Positions 39,484-47,345 of a stretch of 64,000 bases of DNA are shown here, piece after piece. The stretch comes from Corynebacterium urogenitale (lineage in GTDB: Bacteria > Actinomycetota > Actinomycetes > Mycobacteriales > Mycobacteriaceae): contig NZ_CP045032.1 of assembly GCF_009026825.1 (NCBI RefSeq), positions 1,984,001 through 2,048,000 of the forward strand, written 5' to 3'. Each line of letters begins with the position of its first letter. The first letter of the stretch is position 1. Under the pieces are notes generated by a model. That model did no database searches and was not told where the DNA came from. It saw nothing but the letters and a program-made list of their open reading frames with translations. A program made the translations under genes and the position numbers.

Positions 39484-40425
39484 ATGAGCACCCACGCGCG
39501 AGCCACATCGTTCTTGCCCGCTTTCTTGAAATCCCTCCGCCACCCGGAGTGGCTTCCCGACGGTGTGAATAAGTGGGATGAACCACTGGACGGTCGTGTC
39601 CCCGTCGTCTTACTCCACGGCACTTGGCTGAATGTGTACAATTCCTTCTCCCTCCTCGCTCCAGCGCTGGAGGAGGCTGGGCATGCGGTCTTCGCGAAGA
39701 ATTACGGACGGGATTCCTCGCCGCTGACCGGCCGCGCATCCGGCGTGTTCGCGACGGCGGGTTTGCTGGACTCCCAAAAGGAGGTTGCGGCCTTCATCGA
39801 CGAGGTTTTGGAGCGCACGGGCGCGCGCCAGGTGGATCTCGTCGGACACTCGCAGGGCGTGGCTCAGGCACGCCTGTACCTCACGGACTCCGGCGGAGCT
39901 GACCCACAGAATCCGGAGAAGAACAAGGTCCGCCGCATTATTGGCATCGGCGGGTCGAATCACGGAACCACGCTCAGTGGCATCTCCTCGCTGGCCTCTG
40001 TCTTAGACAGATCCGGCCGGTCCGATGGCCTCACGCTCAAGCTTCTAGGCCAGGCAGCTATAGATCAGCGTGTGGGCAGTGAGGCCGTGCGCCACCTCAA
40101 TCGACAGGGCGATACGGTCCCCGGCGTGGACTACACCATGATTTGCAGCCGCTTCGACCAGATCGTCACTCCCTGGAGAACACAGAGGTTGGAGGCCGGT
40201 CCAGGGGCCACCGTACGGAATGTGCTGGTGCAGACCGGCAATATCAAGGACTTCTCCGACCACTTGGCCATCCTCTATTCACCACGTGTCGTGGACCTCG
40301 TGCTGGAGGCACTTCACGATGGTGATGAGGACTACCGCACCACCCACCCTGAGGTCTCCACCTGGGTGGTGCCGTGGTTCGGCGAGGCGCGTCGCCCGTC
40401 CCTTTCTTTTCTCCGACGCCACTAG
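39484..40425 (+). CDS. Alpha/beta-hydrolase of the triacylglycerol lipase class
   Basis: A 313-residue hydrolase. The oxyanion segment is VVLLHGTW (about residues 41-48) and the nucleophile Ser123 lies in VGHSQG. An SRFDQIVTP block (acid) and FSDHLAIL (His) complete a triad, as in LipA/LipC-type lipases. There is no signal peptide or helix, so it is cytosolic or exported by another route. It stands alone on the plus strand, and its stop shares the tetranucleotide CTAG with the stop of the convergent surface-protein gene. Substrate unknown; lipid ester hydrolysis is likely. Confidence 0.85.
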   Translation: MSTHARATSFLPAFLKSLRHPEWLPDGVNKWDEPLDGRVPVVLLHGTWLNVYNSFSLLAPALEEAGHAVFAKNYGRDSSPLTGRASGVFATAGLLDSQKEVAAFIDEVLERTGARQVDLVGHSQGVAQARLYLTDSGGADPQNPEKNKVRRIIGIGGSNHGTTLSGISSLASVLDRSGRSDGLTLKLLGQAAIDQRVGSEAVRHLNRQGDTVPGVDYTMICSRFDQIVTPWRTQRLEAGPGATVRNVLVQTGNIKDFSDHLAILYSPRVVDLVLEALHDGDEDYRTTHPEVSTWVVPWFGEARRPSLSFLRRH

Positions 40426-43067
40426 TCCTCGTCTACATCAGCGCGCTCCACGCGCTGAGCCAGCACCATTTCTTGCGCTGCGCGTAGATTGCGTGTTGCG
40501 AGCAGCACGAGCAGCATGCCGCCGAGCAGCGCCATGAGTCCCACGCCGAGGGTGAAGCCTCCCATCCAGCCACCTTGTTGAAGTTGATCGGCAAAGAGCT
40601 GGATTGCGCTTTTCTCCTGCTTTTTCGGTCCAGCGGCGTGGGATTCCAGCGAGTTTTCTGACGGCAGGGCGCGAATACCCAATCCTTCACCGGAGGCCTC
40701 CGACATTGCGCCGTCTTCAGCCGCAGCCTCCTCAGTCACGGCATCGTCACTGTCGGCGGAAGCAGTTGCACCGCTTGAGGACGTGTCCGTGCTGCCTGTC
40801 ACTGACGCGGTGGAGACGACCGGAGTACCCAGAGAACTAGATCTGCCACCGGTGCTGCCGCTGGCAGATCCGGTTCCGTGAGCAATCGATGTTGCCAGCG
40901 GGTGAGCGGCGCCTACTGTCTGCGCAGATGCTTTCTGCCCTGCACCCTGCGCATGCACGTTAGCCGTTACCTGCCCGTTGGAGGTAGTACCCGAGACGCT
41001 CTGACCTTCAGACTTCGCTCCTTGTGGTTTTGTCTTTACGGGAGCCACAGCGGTCGGTTTCGCATCCTGGCGGGGCCCCACAGCGAGGCTCTTTCCGAAC
41101 CATTTATTGGCGATCCCGTCGATGGTAGTCAGGCTGTTGTCGAGGGAGATGAGGTCCTTGTTGACTTGTTGGAGCACCCCATCGACGCCCTTGGCGAATT
41201 CGAGGATGGGGATGTCTCCATCGGCGAGCCAGTGGCCGGAGTTGCTGTTCGGCTCATCCCCTGGGCCTTCTTCCCCTGGGTTCTGCTCCCCTGGGTCTTC
41301 TTCCCCTGGGTCTTCTTCCCCTGGGTTCTGCTCCCCTGGGTCTTCTTCCCCTGGGTTACCGGGTGCTGGTTCAGATGGAGACTGGTCACCAGCGAGGTTA
41401 CCGACGGCAAAGAAGGTCTCGAGTGGCACACTGAACTGCTTGCCCTTTTCGTCCGTGCCACTGTATTCGAATACCACGCGGTAGACACCTGGCTTGGAGA
41501 ACAAGAACGCATGGTGATCGTGGCTGGACGCCGGGTACTTGACTGTCTTTGTGCGGTCCTTAGAGTTCAGCTCCACGGCCAGCCTACCCAGCTTGGAGTG
41601 GGCGGTGACCATGTCACCAGGGCCATCGAATTCGGCGATCTTAAGCTCAACATCACCCTTGGTTTTTGGATATGCAAAAGCTTCCGTGGAAAAGCCTAGC
41701 CACGGCGCCTCCAGATCGTCCTCTTGCGCAGCTGGCGTGACCCATGCGGTATCCCCGAAGTCAGCACCTGCAGCATTGAGGTCTTCCTTGATCTTCTCGT
41801 TCAAGTTTAGGTGAGCACCTTCGCTATCCACACGGAATCCGAACATGCCGCTCGCTCGTTCAGTGACTTTTTGCGGATCAGCGCCGTCCTTGAGGAACGC
41901 CACTTGCTTGCCTTGACGAGTCGCTAGCGCCAAATCCATGTGCCCATGGTCAATGATGTCCAGGTCAGAGGCACTCGGGTATTTCTCGCCGAACTGTTTC
42001 GCGATTGCCTCCGCCGCTCGCTTGTTGCGTTCGGCGGGTGTAAGTGGTGGATCATTCGGAACAGGGTTTGCGGGTGTGGGGCCGTCAGGTGCGGGTTCCG
42101 TCTCATCCGGGTTAGACGGAGATGGCTTGGACGGCTGGTCTTCCGAGGATTCGTCCTGGGCAGGCAGGCCAGCGGCGTCGCGCTGCTGCTCCGCAGTCTC
42201 GGTGATCTCCTGCAGGCCCTTCGTCGTGCCCTCCGGCAGTCCCACTTCCTCATCGGATCCGACCAGCCACGTCACTGTGCGCACTGGAGACTTCTCAATC
42301 TTGCCGGTATCCGTGTGCTTGGCGTGCGCTTGCACGTTCAGCTTGTAAATGCCTGGTTTCGTAAAGGTCCAGCCGAAGTGTCCGTGATAACCCACCGTGT
42401 AGCTGAACTTTCGGATGTTATCCCGGGTGGAGAGGACACGAGTGATCTTCGAGTTACCTACCGAAGCAAAGAAGGTCTCCATCTCTCCGGGACCTTCGAA
42501 GTCCACTAGCTCGAAGTGAACCTTTTTGTCTTCGAAGTTGCCCGGCACTTCGTATTCATGAGCGGGATCGAAAGCACCGATACCCGCCCACAGTGGGCGC
42601 CAATTATCGGTCCAGTCTGTGGACTGCGGGCCGGTCCACAAAATGGTGCCGGGCTTGCCCAGGAAGCTCAACGCCTTTTCATCCGGCACGACGAAGCGCG
42701 ATACTTCCCTGCCCTTCTTATCTGCATCTGGCGCGAGCCGCAGGCAGATATCATCGGCGGGACGTGGCACCTGGCCGTCCACAATCATCACATCCATTTC
42801 GCCCTGGTTGCGTGTGGCGTAAATGGCATCCACGTGAGCCTGGTAAAGCAGTGTCCGCCCAGCGCAGGTATGGGTGGAGTCGGTGCGTGTGTCCTTGATG
42901 TCGTCGCCGAGCTCTACGCTATTCCAACCGCGCTCGCCCGGTTTATGACCGCTTTCCGTTGGCGTCTGGTTTGCGTTGTCTTTGTCGTCTGCGGTGGCAA
43001 CAGGTGCGGAGCCCACAGCCAGCAGGCCTGCAGTCAGCACCGCAAGTAGTGCCTTTTTCCGTGTCAT
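40422..43067 (-). CDS. Anchored-repeat ABC transporter-associated surface protein, membrane-anchored
   Basis: 881 residues from ATG 43067, which follows AGGA and overlaps the permease stop. A signal peptide (about 1-27) is followed by two copies of the actinobacterial surface-anchored repeat (TIGR03769-like), each opening with an AHVD/GHMD motif and closing with HxH...F..PGxY (HGHFGWTFTKPGIY; HDHHAFLFSKPGVY). Then come a PGEEDPGEQN tandem repeat (given by position at 41258-41357), a Ser/Thr/Ala-rich stretch, one transmembrane helix near the C-terminus and a charged tail. No LPxTG is seen. Last gene of the operon; it fits the TIGR03773 'transporter-associated wall protein'. Function probably ligand capture outside the cell. 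Confidence 0.85.
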   Translation of the reverse strand: MTRKKALLAVLTAGLLAVGSAPVATADDKDNANQTPTESGHKPGERGWNSVELGDDIKDTRTDSTHTCAGRTLLYQAHVDAIYATRNQGEMDVMIVDGQVPRPADDICLRLAPDADKKGREVSRFVVPDEKALSFLGKPGTILWTGPQSTDWTDNWRPLWAGIGAFDPAHEYEVPGNFEDKKVHFELVDFEGPGEMETFFASVGNSKITRVLSTRDNIRKFSYTVGYHGHFGWTFTKPGIYKLNVQAHAKHTDTGKIEKSPVRTVTWLVGSDEEVGLPEGTTKGLQEITETAEQQRDAAGLPAQDESSEDQPSKPSPSNPDETEPAPDGPTPANPVPNDPPLTPAERNKRAAEAIAKQFGEKYPSASDLDIIDHGHMDLALATRQGKQVAFLKDGADPQKVTERASGMFGFRVDSEGAHLNLNEKIKEDLNAAGADFGDTAWVTPAAQEDDLEAPWLGFSTEAFAYPKTKGDVELKIAEFDGPGDMVTAHSKLGRLAVELNSKDRTKTVKYPASSHDHHAFLFSKPGVYRVVFEYSGTDEKGKQFSVPLETFFAVGNLAGDQSPSEPAPGNPGEEDPGEQNPGEEDPGEEDPGEQNPGEEGPGDEPNSNSGHWLADGDIPILEFAKGVDGVLQQVNKDLISLDNSLTTIDGIANKWFGKSLAVGPRQDAKPTAVAPVKTKPQGAKSEGQSVSGTTSNGQVTANVHAQGAGQKASAQTVGAAHPLATSIAHGTGSASGSTGGRSSSLGTPVVSTASVTGSTDTSSSGATASADSDDAVTEEAAAEDGAMSEASGEGLGIRALPSENSLESHAAGPKKQEKSAIQLFADQLQQGGWMGGFTLGVGLMALLGGMLLVLLATRNLRAAQEMVLAQRVERADVDED
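41258..41357 (-). repeat. 15-bp in-frame tandem repeat in the surface-protein gene
   Basis: About 6.6 copies of CCCCTGGGTCTTCTT (forward strand), with units starting at 41258, 41273, 41288, 41303, 41318, 41333 and 41348. Each unit encodes five residues (PGEED or PGEQN). Unit gain or loss would change the length of an extracellular spacer without a frameshift. Confidence 0.95.
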
Positions 43068-43975
43068 GATGCGATGTCCTTCTGTGTTGTTGCGGTTGCT
43101 GGTCGTTGTTCTTCCCTGGCTCTTCGACGCCACCCCGCGGCACTGCGGCCGCGGACCAGCGTGCTGAGGAAGGCGAGGAAGAAGAAAGTGGTGAGTACGA
43201 GCACGATCGTCGCACCCGCTGGTAGGTCAACAGCCCAGGAGAAGTAGACGCCCAGTACTGATCCCACAGCCCCGAGCGCAGCACTGGTGGCCATCATCAC
43301 CAGCAGCCTGTCTGTGAGCAGGCGGGCCGTCGCTGCCGGTGTGACCAAGAGAGCGAGCACCAGAATGTTGCCCACGGTGCGAACAGAGATCACCACGGCG
43401 GTGGTGACTGCCAGGTAGAGGACCAAGTCCATGAGCAGAACGTTGATGTTCAACGCCCGGGCGGATTCCCGGTCGAGGCTAACGGCGATGAGCTGCGGCT
43501 GGAGCAGGAGTATCACGGCGACAACCAGGGTTCCCACCACGGCCACGGAGATGATGTCACTGTTAGTCACACCCGTAATTGATCCGAAGAGAAAGCTGGT
43601 GAGGGAGCCCGTGTAGCCGTCGACCTTCGCGATGATCACTAGGCCAAGTGCGAAGGATGCGGCAAAGAAAATACCGATGACGCTGTCTTCGCGAATGCGC
43701 TGTCGCTGCGAAAACAGGGCGATGAGCACCGCCACGGAGATTCCCGCCACCGCCCCGCCGAGGAGGATGGAGGCATTGAGTGCAAAAGCGATCGCCAATC
43801 CGGGGAATACGGCATGGGCTACGGCATCGCCAATGAAGGCCATCCCACGGAGCACCACGTAAGTGCCGACCACACCACACACCGCTGCGCTGAGCACGGA
43901 AATGAGCAGCGCCTTCGGGAGGAAAGCGAGCGCGGGGTTACCGAGGTCAGCGATGAATTGATCAATCCCGATCAT
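43064..43975 (-). CDS. Anchored-repeat-type ABC transporter permease (metal type)
   Basis: A 303-residue ABC-3 family permease (ZnuB/MntB-like) with about eight helices; YVVLRGMAFIGDAVAHAVFPGLAIAF and TVGNILVLALLVTPAATARLL are diagnostic. It matches the 'anchored repeat' permease subgroup (TIGR03770). ATG 43975 overlaps the ATPase stop (ATGA), and its stop overlaps the surface-protein start. Substrate most likely Zn or Mn by family. Confidence 0.92.
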   Translation of the reverse strand: MIGIDQFIADLGNPALAFLPKALLISVLSAAVCGVVGTYVVLRGMAFIGDAVAHAVFPGLAIAFALNASILLGGAVAGISVAVLIALFSQRQRIREDSVIGIFFAASFALGLVIIAKVDGYTGSLTSFLFGSITGVTNSDIISVAVVGTLVVAVILLLQPQLIAVSLDRESARALNINVLLMDLVLYLAVTTAVVISVRTVGNILVLALLVTPAATARLLTDRLLVMMATSAALGAVGSVLGVYFSWAVDLPAGATIVLVLTTFFFLAFLSTLVRGRSAAGWRRRAREEQRPATATTQKDIAS

Positions 43976-44733
43976 GCTGCTCCCACCACCCCGACGGTGC
44001 GCAGTAGCGAGGAATTCTCCCGCACCCCGTAGGCGCGCATCCACGGCTCCGCTTGGCGAAGATCATCACGGGCTGAGTCCGCCTGCACACTGCCATTGAG
44101 CAACACCAAACGCTCGCAATGATCCACGGCCTCACCCAGATCGTGGGTGCTCATCAGGACCGTCGTACCTTCATCGGCCAGCTGCTTGAAAAGGCCAATG
44201 AGCTGTTCAGCGTTGGGCACATCCATCCCTGTGAACGGCTCATCCAGCAGCAGTACCTCTGGTTGTGCCGCAAGTGCGCGCGCAACCAATACTCGCTGGC
44301 GCTGTCCGCCCGAGAGCTGTCCGATGGGGCGGTCAGCCTTATCCTCGAGGTTTACTTTCTTCAGTGCCTGCAACGCGGCCTTATGGTCTTCCACGGCAGC
44401 TCGGCGCAAGAGCCCTCGGCGCACGACGCGGCCACCGAGGACGGCCTCGCGCACGGAGAGGGGAAACTCCCATGCGAACTCGTGCCGCTGTGGAACGTAG
44501 CCCACAGCCCGGCGCACTGCGGTGGCCCGGCTGCGGCCTCCGACACTGACGCTGCCACTATCCACAGGGATGAACCCCAAAATCGATCGGAGAAGCGTGG
44601 TTTTTCCTGCCCCGTTGGGCCCGAGGAGTCCCACGAATTCTCCGCGCTCTAGGTCCAGCGTGACGTCGGACAACACACGGCGACCGGACAGCTGCACAGA
44701 GAGGCGGCGCACGGACAGTACAGGGCTACTCAT
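43972..44733 (-). CDS. Anchored-repeat-type ABC transporter ATP-binding protein
   Basis: A 253-residue ABC ATPase with GPNGAGKTT (Walker A), LSGGQRQRV (signature), VLLLDEPF (Walker B) and STHDLGEA (switch His). The ATG at 44733 lies 8 nt inside the end of the upstream surface-repeat gene. It energises the adjacent ABC-3 permease. Confidence 0.93.
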   Translation of the reverse strand: MSSPVLSVRRLSVQLSGRRVLSDVTLDLERGEFVGLLGPNGAGKTTLLRSILGFIPVDSGSVSVGGRSRATAVRRAVGYVPQRHEFAWEFPLSVREAVLGGRVVRRGLLRRAAVEDHKAALQALKKVNLEDKADRPIGQLSGGQRQRVLVARALAAQPEVLLLDEPFTGMDVPNAEQLIGLFKQLADEGTTVLMSTHDLGEAVDHCERLVLLNGSVQADSARDDLRQAEPWMRAYGVRENSSLLRTVGVVGAA

Positions 44734-45706
44734 CGGCCGCCTCTTCCGCCTTCCGTCGCACGGAGCGGGAGTTACGCACGAGGGCAAAGGCGATAACGGC
44801 AAAGATCACGACCGCGCCGCCGAGCCCCAGCAGGATCCACTGCACAGAGCCTTCATCCCCACTGCTTTCCGCACTGGTCGTATCCTCTTGTGCTGCGCCC
44901 TGCGGAGATTCACCCACGCGCGGAAGCTCGCCCTCCCACCGGGAATTTCTCGCCTCCTCCGCTGGCACCCCGACGGCGAAGGTGAGGACCTTCGTGACCG
45001 TCTTCTCCGAGCCATCCTTTAGGGGCACGCTCACACCCACCGCGACTCGATGCACGCCTGGCTGAGTGAAGACCCAGTTAGCGTGGGCGTGCGTGTTCAT
45101 ATCCACCCACATGGATTGGACTTCGCTCTTTGCGGAATTCCACAAAACCTGTGGCTCGCTAAAGCCACCTGCCTGCAGAAACATGCTCAGCTGGCCTGGC
45201 CCCTGGTGACCCAGCAACTGCATGGTCACGCCGTTTGTGCCCTTGTCGATGAGAGCCGGAGACTGCGTGTTCCAACCCAGCCACGGCACGCCCTGGACCT
45301 CCGTCTGCGGCAGCACGTACACCTGCTGGCCCGCTGTGGCGCCCGTAAAGTCGTACGTTCCATCCTCCGGCAGTGTTTGCTGCGCATTGTTCGCAGCGAC
45401 GAACACCACGTCCTCTAGGTGCCGCCACACGGGTGATTCGGAGGAATCATCGCGCAGCATCAGGGACACGCCCTCGGGCGCGGGCTTATCCCCCTCATCC
45501 AAGCGCACGCCCAAATCCGCGTGCCCGCGGGTGAACTCGGCGTAGGTGCCGGGCGCGACGAAGCGCTCCTCGTCCGTCACGGTCTGCGCGAGGGCAGGAT
45601 CACTAGTCTGCGCCTGCGCCCCAGGAAGCACAACGCCGGAGATACTGAGGGTCGTGGCTGTGGCGACTGCGGCTAGAGCTTTGCGTAAGGTGACTCGACT
45701 GGTCAT
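44726..45706 (-). CDS. Membrane-anchored protein with one surface-anchored repeat (choice-of-anchor M)
   Basis: 326 residues: signal peptide (about 1-32, AQA cleavage), one full surface repeat (FTRGHADLGVRLDEG start, GVPWLGWNT middle, THAHANWVFTQPGVHRV end), an acidic Ser/Glu linker, one transmembrane helix (ILLGLGGAVVIFAVIAFALV) and a basic cytoplasmic tail. The repeat is the same module as in the other three surface proteins of this operon. Third gene of six, between the binding protein and the ATPase, so it is probably part of the import machine rather than a free adhesin. Confidence 0.87.
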   Translation of the reverse strand: MTSRVTLRKALAAVATATTLSISGVVLPGAQAQTSDPALAQTVTDEERFVAPGTYAEFTRGHADLGVRLDEGDKPAPEGVSLMLRDDSSESPVWRHLEDVVFVAANNAQQTLPEDGTYDFTGATAGQQVYVLPQTEVQGVPWLGWNTQSPALIDKGTNGVTMQLLGHQGPGQLSMFLQAGGFSEPQVLWNSAKSEVQSMWVDMNTHAHANWVFTQPGVHRVAVGVSVPLKDGSEKTVTKVLTFAVGVPAEEARNSRWEGELPRVGESPQGAAQEDTTSAESSGDEGSVQWILLGLGGAVVIFAVIAFALVRNSRSVRRKAEEAADE

Positions 45707-45761
45707 GGAAAAGTGCTCGTCCTTTGTGAAAGTGGTTCTTTGGGGGTTAATCGCCGCGAGC

Positions 45762-47345
45762 TCAACTGAGACAGCGGCGGAGTTCGGCGGCGTTGGCTAG
45801 CATGAGTTCCTCATAGCTGTGAACCTGTGCATCGAAGGTGTCGCCACGAATGGTGCAGACCTGCACATTCAAACGGTCCGCGATGGCCATGAGGCTATTG
45901 ACCTGCCCGGCTAGGGTGGGCTCAACGAAGACGGCGGGCACACGCAGGTTCTCCAGGGTGCGTGTGAGCGTGATGACATCGCGGGCACTGGGTTCCACCG
46001 CGGGATTGGGGGTGATGAACCCCGCGATGTCCAGCCCATAAGTATCTGCGAGGTAGGCGTACCCATCGTGGGCGGTGACGAGGTGTCGCCGGCCTTCGGG
46101 AATGGCCTGGATCTGTTCGCGAACAGAACGGTCCACGCTGTCGAGGCGGTCGAGGTACTCCTTGGCGTTGCGTTGGTAGGCGGCCGCGCCGTGCGGATCC
46201 ACTCGGCTTAGTTCGTCGCGAATGATCTCCACCATCGCTTTGGCATTGCCCACGGTATGCCACAGGTGTGGGTCGATATCGCCGTGGACGTGCTTGCCGA
46301 GGACGGCCTGCGGGAGCAGATAGGTTTCGTCCCCCGGCTGGCCGAGAAACCGAAAGTCTCTTTGAGCGGGTACCTGTTGCAGTGTGCGCGAGGGCACCTC
46401 GATGACCGTGGTTGCCGTCTCGCGATCTCCTCCGTCGCCGCTGAGGTCCATCTTTTTCTGACCGACGTCAACGCGCACGTCGTGGTGACCCTCTTTCACA
46501 ACCTGAACAGCTCCCTGCTGCGGGGCTTCATCGGCTGGCACTCCCACTGCAAAAGTGAGGGTGGTCTTCGCCAATGCGGTCGTGTCACGTTCTCCGCCGG
46601 TGATGAGATCCGTGGCTACGTCCACGGTGTAGATCCCGGGCTCCGCGAAAGACCAGCTCATGTGGGTATGCGCATTGGGTGGCAATTGGATGGAATCCGC
46701 ACCCAAGGGGTCGCCATCGAGCCCATCAGCGGAATCGAAGAAGATCTCCGGCTGTCCGAAGGTGCCGGTCACGTAGGCGGCAACCTGCCCCGGTCCGTCC
46801 ACATCAGTGACGTGGAAGGCGACCTGGCGCTGGGACGCAGCGGCTTCATCCTTGTGTTGTGGATCATCACCGGTTGCGCGCAGGCCCAGCCAGACGGAGT
46901 CCAAGGAGAGGTTTTCCACGAGAGGCCGCAGCTTCGCTCCCTTGGATTCCGCCCGCTCTGCCACGGGAATCACGGGCACGCCGGAACGCACGCTGCTGTG
47001 AACACTGTGACTTACAGCCTGTGGTTCCAGGAGGAAACCATTGGTGAAGGCCACGTCCGCATTCGCAGCATTGCGCACATCCCTCAAGGTCAGTTCATGC
47101 GTATGCGGATCCGCGTTGGGCGGTATCAGCCCGGTCACGCGTGCTCGCTCACCCGCGACATTGCGCACCAGGTCCGTGAGGATTGGCGTGGTTGCGACAA
47201 CATCCGTGATTCCATCGGTGGTGGATGGGAGGGCTGCTGTCGTCGCACAACTGGCAGTGGAAGCACTCAAGGTCGCCGCCGCCAGGACCCCCGCCACACG
47301 CCGATACGGGGCGCGCGGCAACAAAGAGGAGATCGGGGCAGCCAT
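45762..47345 (-). CDS. ZnuA-like metal-binding lipoprotein with inserted surface repeat
   Basis: 527 residues, about 200 longer than ZnuA-type proteins. A lipobox (TASC, Cys33) anchors it. The binding-protein lobe residues are DPHTHELTL (His), DPHLWHT (His), TAHDGYAYLADTYG (His) and a C-terminal Glu/Asp region, typical Zn/Mn ligands. Between about residues 150 and 275 an entire surface repeat is inserted (WLGLRATG ... AHTHMSWSFAEPGIYTV), roughly where ZnuA has its His-rich loop. It fits TIGR03772. The ATG shares one base with the stop of the upstream surface-protein gene. Confidence 0.9.
   Translation of the reverse strand: MAAPISSLLPRAPYRRVAGVLAAATLSASTASCATTAALPSTTDGITDVVATTPILTDLVRNVAGERARVTGLIPPNADPHTHELTLRDVRNAANADVAFTNGFLLEPQAVSHSVHSSVRSGVPVIPVAERAESKGAKLRPLVENLSLDSVWLGLRATGDDPQHKDEAAASQRQVAFHVTDVDGPGQVAAYVTGTFGQPEIFFDSADGLDGDPLGADSIQLPPNAHTHMSWSFAEPGIYTVDVATDLITGGERDTTALAKTTLTFAVGVPADEAPQQGAVQVVKEGHHDVRVDVGQKKMDLSGDGGDRETATTVIEVPSRTLQQVPAQRDFRFLGQPGDETYLLPQAVLGKHVHGDIDPHLWHTVGNAKAMVEIIRDELSRVDPHGAAAYQRNAKEYLDRLDSVDRSVREQIQAIPEGRRHLVTAHDGYAYLADTYGLDIAGFITPNPAVEPSARDVITLTRTLENLRVPAVFVEPTLAGQVNSLMAIADRLNVQVCTIRGDTFDAQVHSYEELMLANAAELRRCLS

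Noticed and set aside
41258..41357. Possible CRISPR-like repeat
   Set aside because: Units are 15 bp, contiguous without spacers and encode an in-frame peptide repeat.
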